Of a DNA stretch of 64,000 nucleotides, positions 22,901 to 36,246 are shown piece by piece. How positions within the stretch are numbered: position 1 is the stretch's first letter; each line of letters begins with the position of its first letter. This DNA is from Amblyomma americanum (taxonomy: Eukaryota > Arthropoda > Arachnida > Ixodida > Ixodidae). Location of the stretch: NCBI RefSeq assembly GCF_052857255.1, contig NC_135504.1:145974121-146038120 (forward strand). Direction: 5' to 3'. The notes below the pieces were generated by a model, which was given only the letters and a program-made list of their open reading frames with translations, was not told the origin of the DNA and searched no databases. Both the position numbers and the translations under genes were made by a program.

Positions 22901-25900
22901 ATAAGAGAAAAAAGTTTTGACGCGTATCAGAGGAGCACTTGTAAAACCGATGTGTTGTGATTTAGCTCGTTTCGGTCTAAAACAGCTTGGTTCGCTGTAT
23001 TAAGCAAGAATACGTGCTTTTCGCGCAGTTATAAGAGAAAAAGTATTGACGCGTGTCACAGGGACACGTGTAAAACCGACGTGTTCAGATCTAGCTCGTT
23101 TCGGTCTAAAACAGCTTGATTCGTTGTATTAAGCACGAATACATGCTTTTCGCGCAGTTATAGAAGAAAAACATTTGACGCGTATTAGAGAGACACTTGT
23201 AAAACCGATGTGTTCAGATTTAGCTCATCTCGGTCTAAAACAGCTTGTTTCGTTGTATTAAGCACGAATACATGCTTTTCGCGCAGTTATAAGAGAAAAA
23301 GTTTTGACGAATATCACGTGGACACTTGTAAAACCGATGTGTTGTGATTTAGCTCGTTTCGGTCTAAAACAGCTTGTTTCTCTGTATTAAGCAAGAATAC
23401 ATGCTTTTCGCGCAGGTATAAGAGAAAAAGTTTTGACGCGTGTCACAGGCACACTTGTAAAACCGATGTGTTGTGATTTAGCTCGTTTCGGTCTAAAACA
23501 GGTTGTTTCGTTGTATTAAGCAAGAATACATGCTTTTCGCGCAGTTATAAGAGAAACAGTTTTGACGCGTATCAGAGGAACACTTGTAAAACCGATGTGT
23601 TGTGATTTAGCTCGTTTCGGTCTAAAACAGCTTGTTTCGCTGTATTAAGCAAGAATACATGCTTTTCGCACAGTTATAAGAGAAAAAGTTTTGACGCGTG
23701 TCACAGGGACACTTGTAAAACCGATGTGTTCAAATTTAGCTCGTTTCGGTCTAAAACAACTTGTTTCGTTGTATTAAGCACGAATACATGCTTTTCGCGC
23801 AGTTATAAGAGAAAAAAGTTTTGACGCGTATCAGAGGAAGACTTGTAAAACCGATGCGTTGTGATTTAGCTGGTTTTGGTGTAAAACAGCTTGTTTCGCT
23901 GTATTAAGCAAGAATACGTGCTTTTCGGGCAGTTATAAGAGAAAAAGTTTTGACGCCTGTCATAGGGACACTTGTAAAACCGATGTGTTCAGATCTAGCT
24001 CGTTTTGGTGTAAAACAGCTTGTTTCGTTCTATTAAGCACGAATACATGCTTTTCGCGCAGTTATAAGAGAAAAAGTTTAAACGCGTATCAGAGGAACAC
24101 TTGTAAAACCGATGTGTTGTGATTTAGCTCGTTTCGGTCTAAAACAGCTTGTTTCGATGTATTAAGCAAGAATACATGCTTTTCGCGCAGTTAAAAGAGA
24201 AAAAGTTTTGACGCGTATCAGAGGAACACTTGTAAAACCGATGTGTTGTGATTTAGCTCGTTTCGGTCTAAAACAGCTTGTTTCGCTGTATTAAGCAAGA
24301 ATACATGCTTTTCGCGCAGTTATTAGAGAAAAAGTTTTGACGAGTATCACGTGGAACAATTGTAATATCGATGTGTTGTGATTTGGCTCGTTTCGGTCTA
24401 AAACAGCTTGTTTCGTTGTAATAAGCAAGAATACATTCTTTTCGCGCAGTTATCAGAGAAAAAGTTTTGACGCGTATCAGAGGAACACTTGTAAAACCGA
24501 TGTGTTGTGATTTAACTCGTTTCGGTCTAAAACAGCTTGTTTCGCTGTATTAAGCAAGAATACATGCTTTTCGCGCAGTGATAATTGAAAAAAGTTTTGA
24601 CGCGTATCAGAGGAAAACTTGTAAAACCGATGTGTTGTGATTTAGCTCGTTTTGGTGTAAAACAGCTTGTTTCGTTGTATTAAGCACGAATACATGCTTT
24701 TCGCGCAGTTATAAGAGAAAAAGTTTAGACGCGTATCAGAGGAACACTTGTAAAACCGATGTGTTGTGATTTAGCTCGTTTCGGTCTAAAACAGCTTGTT
24801 TCGTTGTATTAAGCAAGAATACATGCTTTTCGCGCAGTTAAAAGAGAAAAAGTTTTGACGCGTATCAGAGGAACACTTGTAAAACCGATGTGTTGTGATT
24901 TAGCTCGTTTCGGTCTAAAACAGCTTGTTTCGCTGTATTAAGCAAGAATACATGCTTTTCGCGCAGTTATTAGAGAAAAAGTTTTGACGCGTATCAGAGG
25001 AACACTTGTAAAACCGATGTGTTGTGATTTAGCTCGTTTCGGTCTAAAACAGCTTGTTTCGCTGTATTAAGCAAGAATACATGCTTTTCGCACAGTTATA
25101 AGAGAAAAAGTTTTGACGCGTGTCACAGGGACACTTGTAAAACCGATGTGTTCAAATTTAGCTCGTTTCGGTCTAAAACAACTTGTTTCGTTGTATTAAG
25201 CACGAATACATGCTTTTCGCGCAGTTATAAGAGAAAAAAGTTTTGACGCGTATCAGAGGAAGACTTGTAAAACCGATGCGTTGTGATTTAGCTGGTTTTG
25301 GTCTAAAACAGCTTGTTTCGCTGTATTAAGCAAGAATACGTGCTTTTCGGGCAGTTATAAGAGAAAAAGTTTTGACGCGTGTCACAGGGACACTTGTAAA
25401 ACCGATGTGTTCAGATCTAGCTCGTTTTGGTGTAAAACAGCTTGTTTCGTTCTATTAAGCACGAATACATGCTTTTCGCGCAGTTATAAGAGAAAAAGTT
25501 TAAACGCGTATCAGAGGAACACTTGTAAAACCGATGTGTTGTGATTTAGCTCGTTTCGGTCTAAAACAGCTTGTTTCGATGTATTAAGCAAGAATACATG
25601 CTTTTCGCGCAGTTAAAAGAGAAAAAGTTTTGACGCGTATCAGAGGAAAACTTGTAAAACCGATGTGTTGTGATTTAGCTCGTTTTGGTGTAAAACAGTT
25701 GTTTCGTTGTATTAAGCACGAATACATGCTTTTCGCGCAGTTATAAGAGAAAAAGTTTAGGCGCGTATCAGAGGAACACTTGTAAAACCGATGTGTTGTG
25801 ATTTAGCTCGTTTCGGTCTAAAACAGCTTGTTTCGTTGTATTAAGCAAGAATACATGCTTTTCGCGCAGTTAAAAGAGAAAAAGTTTTGACGCGTATCAG

Positions 25901-26616
25901 AGGAACAATTGTAATACCGATGTGTTGTGATTTGGCTCGTGTCGGTCTAAAACAGCTTGTTTCGTTGTATTAAGCAAGAATACATGCTTTTCGCGCAGTT
26001 AAAAGAGAAAAAGTTTTAAAGGCATGTCACAGGGACACATGTAAAACCGATGTGTTCAGATTTACCCCGTTTCGGTCTAAAACAGCTTGATTCGTTGTAT
26101 TAAGCACGAATACATGCTTTTCGCGCAGTTATAAAAGACAAAGTTTTGACGAGTATCACGTGGATACTTGTAAAACCGATGCGTTCAGATACAACTCGTT
26201 TCGGTCTAAAACAGCTTGTTTCGTTTTATTAAGCACGAATACATGCTTTTCGCGCAGTTATAAGAGAAAAAGTTTTGACGCGTATCAGAGGAACACTTGT
26301 AAAACCGATGTGTTGTGATTTAACTCGTTTCGGTCTAAAACAGCTTGTTTTGTTGTATTAAGCAAGAATACATGCTTTTCGCGCAGTTAAAAGAGAAAAA
26401 GTTTTGACGCGTATCAGAGGAACACTTGTAAAACCGATGTGTTGTGATTTAGCTCGTTTCGGTCTAAAACAGCTTGTTTCGCTGTATTAAGCAAGAATAG
26501 ATGCTTTTCGCGCAGTTATTAGAGAAAAAGTTTTGACGAGTATCACGTGGAACAATTGTAATACCGATGTGTTGTGATTTGGCTCGTTTCGGATTAAAAC
26601 AGCTTGTTTCGTTGTA
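19902..26616 (+). repeat. 6.85-kb segmental tandem duplication, second copy
   Basis: Follows 12,930..19,770 nearly base for base. Differences noticed are few, for example TAAACCCGATGCG near 19,326 against TAAAACCGATGCG near 26,172, plus loss of one unit near 20,960 that fuses an ACGTGC head to a GAGACAAAG body. Similarity to the first copy ends near 26,616, where GTTGTAATAAGCAAG with ACATTC replaces the first copy's ending. Confidence 0.87.
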
Positions 26617-29053
26617 ATAAGCAAGAATACATTCTTTTCGCACAGTTACCAGAGAAAAAGTTTTGACGCGTATCAGAGGAACACTTGTAAAACCAATGTG
26701 TTCAGATTTACCTCGTTTCGGTCTAAAACAGCTTGTTTCGTTGAACTAAGCACGAATACATGCTTTTCGCGCAGTTTTAATTGAAAAAAGTTTTGACGCG
26801 TATCAGAGGAACACTTGTAAAACCGATGTGTTGTGATTTAGCTCGTTTCGGTCTAAAACAGCTTGTTTCGCTGTATTAAGCAAGAATACATGCTTTTCGC
26901 GCAGTTATAAGAGAAAAAGTTTTGACGCGTGTCACAGGGACACTGGTAAAACCGATGTGTTCAGATTTAGCTCGTTTCGGTCTAAAACAGCTTGTTTTGT
27001 CGTATTAAGCACGAATACATGCTTTTCGAGCAGTTATAAGAGAAAAAGTTTAGACGCGTATCAGAGGAACACTTGTAAAACCGATGTGTTCAGATTTAGC
27101 TCATCTCGGTCTAAAACAGCTTGTTTCGTTGTATTAAGCACGAATACATGCTTTTCACGCAGTTATAAGAGAAAAAGTTTTGACGAATATCACGTGGACA
27201 CTTGTAAAACCGATGTGTTGTGATTTAGCTCGTTTCGGTCTAAAACAGCTTGTTTCGCTGTATTAAGCAAGAATACATGCTTTTCGCGCAGTTAAAAGAG
27301 AAAAAGTTTTGACGCGTATCAGAGGAACACTTGTAAAACCGATGTGTTGTGATTTAGCTCGTTTCGGTCTAAAACAGCTTGTTTCGTTGTATTAGGCAAG
27401 AATACATTCTTTTCGCGCAGTTATCAGAGAAAAATTTTGACGCGTATCAGAGGAACACTTGTAAAACCAATGTGTTCAGATTTACCTCGTTTCGGTCTAA
27501 AACAGCTTGTTTCGTTGAACTAAGCACGAATACATGCTTTTCGCGCAGTTATAATTGAAAAAAGTTTTGACGCGTATCAGAGGAACACTTGTAAAACCGA
27601 TGTGTTCAGATTTACCTCGTTTCGGTCTAAAACAGCTTGTTTCGTCGTATTAGGCACGAATACATGCTTTTCGCGCAGTTATAAGAGAAAAAGTTTAGAC
27701 GCGTATCAGAGGAACACTTGTAAAACCGATGTGTTGTGATTTAGCTCGTTTCGGTCTAAAACAGCTTGTTTCGTTGTATTAAGCAAGAATACATGCTTTT
27801 CGCGCAGTAATAAGAGAAAAAGTTTTGACGCGTATCAGAGGAACACTTGTAAAACCGATGTGTTGTGATTTAGCTCGTTTCGGTGTAAAACAGCTTGTTT
27901 CGCTGTATTAAGCAAGAATACATGCTTTTCGCGCAGTTATAAGAGAAAAAGTTTTCACGCGTGTCACAGGGACACTTGTAAAACCGATGTGTTCAGATTT
28001 AGTTTGTTTCGGTCTAAAACAGCTTGTTTCGTTGTATTAAGCACGAATACATGCTTTTCGCGCAGTTATAAGAGAAAAAGTTTAGACGCGTATCAGAGGA
28101 ACACTTGTAAAACCGATGTGTTGTGATTTAGCTCGTTTCGGTCTAAAACAGCTTGCTTCGCTGTATTAAGCAAGAATACATGCTTTTCGCGCAGTTATAA
28201 AAGAAAAAGTTTTAAAGGCATGTCACAGGGACACTTGTAAAACCGATGTGTTCAGATTTACCCCGTTTCGGTCTAAAACAGCTTGTTTCGTTAGACTAAG
28301 CACGAATACATGCCTTTCGCGCAGTTATAAGAGAAAACAGTTTTGACGCGTATCAGAGGAACACTTGTAAAACCGATGTGTTGTGATTTAGCTCGTTTCG
28401 GTCTAAAACAGCTTGTTTCGCTGTATTAAGCAAGAATACGTGCTTTTCGCGCAGTTATAAGAGAAAAAGTTTTGACGCGTGTCACAGGGACACGTGTAAA
28501 ACCGACGTGTTCAGATCTAGCTCGTTTCGGTCTAAAACAGCTTGATTCGTTGTATTAAGCACGAATACATGCTTTTCGCGCAGTTATAAGAGACAAAGTT
28601 TTGACGAGTATCACGTGGATACTTGTAAAACCGATGCGTTCAGATACAACTCGTTTCGGTCTAAAACAGCTTGTTTCGTTTTTTTAAGCACGAATACATG
28701 CTTTTCGCGCAGTTATAAGAGAAAAAGTTTTGACGCGTATCAGAGGAACACTTGTAAAACCGATGTGTTGTGATTTAACTCGTTTCGGTCTAAAACAGCT
28801 TGTTTCGTTGTATTAAGCAAGAATACATGCTTTTCGCGCAGTTATAAGAGAAAAAGTTTTGACGCGTGTCACAGGGATACTTGTAAAACCGATGTGTTCA
28901 GATCTAGCTCGTTTTGGTGTAAAACAGCTTGTTTCGTTCTATTAAGCACGAATACATGCTTTTCGCGCAGTTATAAGAGAAAAAGTTTAGGCGCGTATCA
29001 GAGGAACACTTGTAAAACCGATGTGTTGTGATTTAGCTCGTTTCGGTCTAAAA
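26617..29053 (+). repeat. mosaic run of mixed monomer subtypes
   Basis: About 19 units whose order matches other parts of the window only over a few units at a time: ACATTC/TTATCAG, TTATAATTG, AGTTTAGACG, GACGAATATCACG, TTTTAAAGGCATG, AGATCTAGC and GACAAAG types. Small private changes occur, for example GCAGTTTTAATTG near 26,771 and GTTTTTTTAAGC near 28,678. An open frame of 88 codons at 26,957..27,223 comes from two adjoining TGTTCAG units and is not considered a gene. Confidence 0.75.
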
Positions 29054-30475
29054 CAGCTCGTTTCGATGTATTAAGCAAGAATACATGCTTTTCGCGCAGT
29101 TAAAAGAGAAAAAGTTTTGACGCGTATCAGAGGAACACTTGTAAAACCGATGTGTTGTGATTTAGCTCGTTTCGGTCTAAAACAGCTTGTTTCGCTGTAT
29201 TAAGCAAGAATACATGCTTTTCGCGCAGTTATTAGAGAAAAAGTTTTGACGAGTATCACGTGAAACAATTGTAATATCGATGTGTTGTGATTGGGCTCGT
29301 TTCGGTCTAAAACAGCTTGTTTCGTTGTATTAAGCAAGAATACATTCTTTTCGCGCAGTTATCAGAGAAAAAGTTTTGACGCGTATCAGAGGAACACTTG
29401 TAAAACCGATGTGTTGTGATTTAACTCGTTTCGGTCTAAAACAGCTTGTTTCGCTGTAATAAGCAAGAATACATGCTTTTCGCGCAGTTATAATTGAAAA
29501 AAGTTTTGACGCGTATCAGAGGAACACTTGTAAAACCGATGTGTTGTGATTTAGCTCGTTTCGGTCTAAAACAGCTTGTTTCGTTGTATTAAGCAAGAAT
29601 ACATGCTTTTCGCGCAGTTAAAAGAGAAAAAGTTTTGACGCGTATCAGAGGAAAACTTGTAAAACCGATGTGTTGTGATTTAGCTCGTTTCGGTCTAAAA
29701 CAGCTTGTTTCGCTGTATTAAGCAAGAATACATGCTTTTCGCGCAGTTATTAGAGAAAAAGTTTTGACGAGTATCACGTGGAAGAATTGTAATACCGATG
29801 TGTTGTGATTTGGCTCGTTTCGGTCTAAAACAGCTTGTTTCGTTGTATTAAGCAAGAATACATTCTTTTCGCGCAGTTATCAGAGAAAAAGTTTTGACGC
29901 GTATCAGAGGAACACTTGTAAAACCAATGTGTTCAGATTTACCTCGTTTCGGTCTAAAACAGCTTATTTCGTTGAACTAAGCACGAATACATGCTTTTCG
30001 CGCAGTTATAAGAGAAAAAGTTTTGACGCGTGTCACAGGGACACTGGTAAAACCGATGTGTTCAGATTTAGCTCGTTTCGGTCTAAAACAGCTTGTTTCG
30101 TCGTATTAAGCACAAATACATGCTTTTCGCGCAGTTATAAGAGAAAAAGTTTTGACGAATATCACGTGGACAGTTGTAAAACCGATGTGTTGTGATTTAG
30201 CTCGTTTCGGTCTAAAACAGCTTGTTTCGCTGTATTAAGCAAGAATACATGCTTTTCGCGCAGGTATAAGAGAAAAAGTTTTGACGCGTGTCACAGGGAC
30301 ACTTGTAAAACCGATGTATTGTGATTTAGCTCGTTTCGGTCTAAAACAGGTTGTTTCGTTGTATTAAGCAAGAATACATGCTTTTCGCGTAGTTATAAGA
30401 GAAAAAGTTTTGACGCGTATCAGAGGAACACTTGTAAAACCGATGTGTTGTGATTTAGCTCGTTTCGGTCTAAAA
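29054..30475 (+). repeat. 11-unit block, first copy
   Basis: Starts at the rare CAGCTCGTTTCGATG mark, which recurs at 30,476 (1422 bp, 11 units) and at 32,544. Other shared marks are GTGAAACAATTG, GATTGGGCTCG, GGAAGAATTGTAATACC, and CAGCTTATTTCG near 29,961 and 31,512. The offset rises to 1551 bp (12 units) after about 31,010, because the second copy holds one more GTTTTGGTG/AGTTTAGACG pair in place of one unit. Confidence 0.82.
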
Positions 30476-32026
30476 CAGCTCGTTTCGATGTATTAAGCAA
30501 GAATACATGCTTTTCGCGCAGTTAAAAGAGAAAAAGTTTTGACGCGTATCAGAGGAACACTTGTAAAACCGATGTGTTGTGATTTAGCTCGTTTCGGTCT
30601 AAAACAGCTTGTTTCGCTGTATTAAGCAAGAATACATGCTTTTCGCGCAGTTATTAGAGAAAAAGTTTTGACGAGTATCACGTGAAACAATTGTAATATC
30701 GATGTGTTGTGATTGGGCTCGTTTCGGTCTAAAACAGCTTGTTTCGTTGTATTAAGCAAGAATACATTCTTTTCGCGCAGTTATCAGAGAAAAAGTTTTG
30801 ACGCGTATCAGAGGAACACTTGTAAAACCGATGTGTTGTGATTTAACTCGTTTCGGTCTAAAACAGCTTGTTTCGCTGTAATAAGCAAGAATACATGCTT
30901 TTCGCGCAGTTATAATTGAAAAAAGTTTTGACGCGTATCAGAGGAAAACTTGTAAAACCGATGTGTTGTGATTTAGCTCGTTTTGGTGTAAAACAGCTTG
31001 TTTCGTTGTATTAAGCACGAATACATGCTTTTCGCGCAGTTATAAGAGAAAAAGTTTAGACGCGTATCAGAGGAACACTTGTAAAACCGATGTGTTGTGA
31101 TTTAGCTCGTTTCGGTCTAAAACAGCTTGTTTCGTTGTATTAAGCAAGAATACATGCTTTTCGCGCAGTTAAAAGAGAAAAAGTTTTGACGCGTATCAGA
31201 GGAAAACTTGTAAAACCGATGTGTTGTGATTTAGCTCGTTTCGGTCTAAAACAGCTTGTTTCGCTGTATTAAGCAAGAATACATGCTTTTCGCGCAGTTA
31301 TTAGAGAAAAAGTTTTGACGAGTATCACGTGGAAGAATTGTAATACCGATGTGTTGTGATTTGGCTCGTTTCGGTCTAAAACAGCTTGTTTCGTTGTATT
31401 AAGCAAGAATACATTCTTTTCGCGCAGTTATCAGAGAAAAAGTTTTGACGCGTATCAGAGGAACACTTGTAAAACCAATGTGTTCAGATTTACCTCGTTT
31501 CGGTCTAAAACAGCTTATTTCGTTGAACTAAGCACGAATACATGCTTTTCGCGCAGTTATAAGAGAAAAAGTTTTGACGCGTGTCACAGGGACACTGGTA
31601 AAACCGATGTGTTCAGATTTAGCTCGTTTCGGTCTAAAACAGCTTGTTTCGTCGTATTAAGCACAAATACATGCTTTTCGCGCAGTTATAAGAGAAAAAG
31701 TTTTGACGAATATCACGTGGACACTTGTAAAACCGATGTGTTGTGATTTAGCTCGTTTCGGTCTAAAACAGCTTGTTTCGCTGTATTAAGCAAGAATACA
31801 TGCTTTTCGCGCAGGTATAAGAGAAAAAGTTTTGACGCGTGTCACAGGGACACTTGTAAAACCGATGTATTGTGATTTAGCTCGTTTCGGTCTAAAACAG
31901 GTTGTTTCGTTGTATTAAGCAAGAATACATGCTTTTCGCGTAGTTATAAGAGAAAAAGTTTTGACGCGTATCAGAGGAACACTTGTAAAACCGATGTGTT
32001 GTGATTTAGCTCTTTTCGGTTTAAAA
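30476..32026 (+). repeat. 12-unit block, second copy
   Basis: Second copy of the preceding block, 1551 bp long. It ends where AGCTCTTTTCGGTTTAAAAC appears (near 32,010), a combination seen once in the window. The 88-codon open frames at 29,929 and 31,480 are copies of each other and reflect the duplication, not coding. Confidence 0.8.
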
Positions 32027-32543
32027 CAACTTGTTTCGTTGTATTAGGCAAGAATACATGCTTTTCGCGCAGTTATAAGAGAAAAAAGTTTTGACGCGTA
32101 TCAGAGGAAGACTTGTAAAACCGATGCGTTGTGATTTAGCTGGTTTTGGTCTAAAACAGCTTGTTTCGCTGTATTAAGCAAGAATACATGCTTTTCGCGT
32201 AGTTATAAGAGAAAAAGTTTTGACGCGTGTCACAGGGACACTTGTAAAACCGATGTATTGTGATTTAGCTCGTTTCGGTCTAAAACAGCTTGTTTCGCTG
32301 TATTAAGCAAGAATACATGCTTTTCGCACAGTTATAAGAGAAAAAGTTTTGACGGGTGTCACAGGGACACTTGTAAAACCGATGTGTTCAAATTTAGCTC
32401 GTTTCGGTCTAAAACAACTTGTTTCGTTGTATTAAGCACGAATACATGCTTTTCGCGCAGTTATAAGAGAAAAAGTTTAGGCGCGTATCAGAGGAACACT
32501 TGTAAAACCGATGTGTTGTGATTTAGCTCGTTTCGGTCTAAAA
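32027..32543 (+). repeat. four-unit patch between block copies
   Basis: Four units join subtypes that are normally apart: GTATTAGGCAAG, then GATGCGTTG with AGCTGG, then TTCGCGTAGTTATAAG with TGTATTGTG, then CGCACAG with TGTTCAAATTT and a GACGGGTGTC variant. The TTCGCGTAG and TGTATTG marks are otherwise found only near 30,317..30,400 and 31,867..31,940, which suggests local copying from the neighbouring block. Confidence 0.65.
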
Positions 32544-34340
32544 CAGCTCGTTTCGATGTATTAAGCAAGAATACATGCTTTTCGCGCAGTTAAAAGAGAA
32601 AAAGTTTTGACGCGTATCAGAGGAACACTTGTAAAACCGATGTGTTGTGATTTAGCTCGTTTCGGTCTAAAACAGCTTGTTTCGCTGTATTAAGCAAGAA
32701 TACATGCTTTTCGCGCAGTTATTAGAGAAAAAGTTTTGACGAGTATCACGTGGAACAATTGTAATATCGATGTGTTGTGATTGGGCTCGTTTCGGTCTAA
32801 AACAGCTTGTTTCGTTGTATTAAACAAGAATACATTCTTTTCGCGCAGTTATCAGAGAAAAAGTTTTGACGCGTATCAGAGGAACACTTGTAAAACCGAT
32901 GTGTTGTGATTTAACTCGTTTCGGTCTAAAACAGCTTGTTTCGCTGTATTAAGCAAGAATACATGCTTTTCGCGCAGTTATAATTGAAAAAAGTTTTGAC
33001 GCGTATCAGAGGAAAACTTGTAAAACCGATGTGTTGTGATTTAGCTCGTTTCGGTCTAAAACAGCTTGTTTCGTTGTATTAAGCAAGAATACATGCTTTT
33101 CGCGCAGTTAAAAGAGAAAAAGTTTTGACGCGTATCAGAGGAACACTTGTAAAACCGATGTGTTGTGATTTAGCTCGTTTCGGTCTAAAACAGCTTGTTT
33201 CGCTGTATTAAGCAAGAATACATGCTTTTCGCGCAGTTATTAGAGAAAAAGTTTTGACGAGTATCACGTGGAACAATTGTAATACCGATGTGTTGTGATT
33301 TGGCTCGTTTCGGTCTAAAACAGCTTGTTTCGTTGTATTAAGCAAGAATACATTCTTTTCGCGCAGTTATCAGAGAAAAAGTTTTGACGCGTATCAGAGG
33401 AACACTTGTAAAACCAATGTGTTCAGATTTACCTCGTTTCGGTCTAAAACAGCTTGTTTCGATGAACTAAGCACGAATACATGCTTTTCGCGCAGTTATA
33501 ATTGAAAAAAGTTTTGACGCGTATCAGAGGAACACTTGTAAAACCGATGTGTTGTGATTTAGCTCGTTTCGGTCTAAAACAGCTTGTTTCGCTGTATTAA
33601 GCAAGAATACATGCTTTTCTCGCAGTTATAAGAGAAAAAGTTTAGACGCGTATCAGAGGAACACATGTAAAACCGATGTGTTGTGATTTAGCTCGTTTCG
33701 GTCTAAAACAGCTTGTTTCGTTGTATTAAGCAAGAATACATGCTTTTCGCGCAGTTAAAAGAGAAAAAGTTTTGACGCGTATCAGAGGAACACTTGTAAA
33801 ACCGATGTGTTGTGATTTATCTCGTTTCGGTCTAAAACAGCTTGTTTCGCTGTATTAAGCAAGAATACATGCTTTTCGCGCAGTTATTAGAGAAAAAGTT
33901 TTGACGAGTATCACGTGGAACAATTGTAATACCGATGTGTTGTGATTTGGCTCGTTTCGGTCTAAAACAGCTTGTTTCGTTGTATTAAGCAAGAATACAT
34001 TCTTTTCGCGCAGTTATCAGAGAAAAAGTTTTGACGCGTATCAGAGGAACACTTGTAAAACCAATGTGTTCAGATTTACCTCGTTTCGGTCTAAAACAGC
34101 TTGTTTCGTTGAACTAAGCACGAATACATGCTTTTCGCGCAGTTATAAGAGAAAAAGTTTTGACGCGTGTCACAGGGACACTGGTAAAACCGATGTGTTC
34201 AGATTTAGCTCGTTTCGGTCTAAAACAGCTTGTTTCGTCGTATTAAGCACGAATACATGCTTTTCGCGCAGTTATAAGAGAAAAAGTTTAGACGCGTATC
34301 AGAGGAACACTTGTAAAACCGATGTGTTGTGATTTAGCTC
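32544..34340 (+). repeat. partial third copy of the 11/12-unit block
   Basis: Starts again at CAGCTCGTTTCGATG (2068 bp, 16 units, after the second copy). It tracks that copy to about 33,010, then shifts by four units, so that 34,066 aligns with 31,480 (2586 bp, 20 units). An extra tract at about 33,060..33,700 repeats the GTTAAAAG, TTATTAG, ACATTC series. Confidence 0.72.
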
Positions 34341-36246
34341 GTTTCGGTCTAAAACAGCTTGTTTCGTTGTATTAAGCAAGAATACATGCTTTTCGCGCAG
34401 TTATAAGAGAAAAAGTTTTGACGCGTATAAGAGGAACACTTGTAAAACCGATGTGTTGTGATTTAGCTCGTTTCGGTCTAAAACAGCTTGTTTCGCTGTA
34501 TTAAGCAAGAATACATGCTTTTCGCGCAGTTATAAGAGAAAAAGTTTTGACGCGTGTCACAGGGACACTTGTAAAACCGATGTGTTCAGATTTAGCTCGT
34601 TTCGGTCTAAAACAGCTTGTTTCGTTGTAATAAGCACGAATACATGCTTTTCGCGCAGTTATAAGAGAAAAAGTTTAGACGCGTATCAGAGGAACACTTG
34701 TAAAACCGATGTGTTGTGATTTAGCTCGTTTCGGTCTAAAACAGCTTGCTTCGTTGTATTAAGCAAGAATACATGCTTTTCGCGCAGTTATAAGAGAAAA
34801 AGATTTGACGCGTATCAGAGGGTCACTTGTAAAGCCGATGTGTTGTGATTTAGCTCGTTTCGGTCTAAAACAGCTTGTTTCGCTGTATTAAGCAAGAATA
34901 CATGCTTTTCGCGCAGTTATAAGAGAAAAAGTTTTAAAGGCATGTCACAGGGACACTTGTAAAACCGATGTGTTCAGATTTACCCCGTTTCGGTCTAAAA
35001 CAGCTTGTTTCGTTAGACTAAGCACGAATACATGCTTTTCGCGCAGTTATAAGAGAAAAAAGTTTTGACGCGTATCAGAGGAGCATTTGTAAAACCGATG
35101 TGTTGTGATTTAGCTCGTTTCGGGCTAAAACAGCTTGTTTCGCTGTATTAAGCAAGAATACGTGCTTTTCGCGCAGTTATAAGAGAAAAAGTTTTGACGC
35201 GTGTCACAGGGACACTTGTAAAACCGATGTGTTCAGATTTAGCTCGTTTCGGTCTAAAACAGCTTGTTTCGTTGTATTAAGCACGAATACATGCTTTTCG
35301 CGCAGGTATAAGAGAAAAAGTCTTAAAGGCATGTCACAGGGACACTTGTAAAACCGATGTGTTCAGATTTACCCCGTTTCGGTCTAAAACAGCTTGTATC
35401 GTTAGACTAAGCACGAATACATGCTTTTCGCGCAGTTATAAGAGAAAAAAGTTTTGACGCGTATCAGAGGAGCACTTGTAAAACCGATGTGTTGTGATTT
35501 AGCTCGTTTCGGTCTAAAACAGCTTGTTTCGCTGTATTAAGCAAGAATACGTGCTTTTCGCGCAGTTATAAGAGAAAAAGTTTTGACGCGTGTCACAGGG
35601 ACACGTGTAAAACCGACGTGTTCAGATCTAGCTCGTTTCGGTCTAAAACAGCTTGATTCGTTGTATTAAGCACGAATACATGCTTTTCGCGCAGTTATAA
35701 GAGAAAAAGTTTTGACGAGTATCACGTGGATACTTGTAAAACCGATGCGTTTAGATACAACTCGTTTCGGTCTAAAACAGCTTGTTTCGTTTTATTAAGC
35801 ACGAATACATGCTTTTCGCGCAGTTATAAGAGAAAAAGTTTTGACGCGTATCAGAGGAACACTTGTAAAACCGATGTGTTGTGATTTAACTCGTTTTGGT
35901 ATAAAACAGCTTGTTTCGTTGTTTTAAGCACGAATACATGCTTTTCGCGCAGTTATAGAAGAAAAACGTTTGACGCGTATAAGAGAGACACTTGTAAAAC
36001 CGATGTGTTCAGATTTAGCTCATCTCGGTCTAAAACAGCTTGTTTCGTTGTATTAAGCACGAATACATGCTTTTCGCGCAGTTATAAGAGAAAAAGTTGT
36101 GACGAATATCACGTGGACACTTGTAAAACCGATGTGTTGTGATTTAGCTCGTTTCGGTCTAAAACAGCTTGTTTCGCTGTATTAAGCAAGAATACATGCT
36201 TTTCGCGCAGGTATAAGAGAAAAAGTTTTGACGCGTGTCACAGGGA
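34341..36246 (+). repeat. transition zone between left and right subtype sets
   Basis: About 15 units. The order AGTTTAGACG, AGATTTGACG, TTTTAAAGGCATG, AAAAAAGTTTTG, ACGTGC is followed by a repeat of part of that series (TCTTAAAGGCATG near 35,320). Then come GAGTATCACGTGGATAC, TTATAGAAG near 35,954 and GTTGTGACGAATATCACG near 36,096. The ACATTC/TTATCAG subtype common to the left is last seen near 34,000. Subtypes typical of the right part (GAATGCATGC, CCCGCAGCTATAAG, TTTTGCGCGTATC) begin from about 37,350. Confidence 0.7.
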
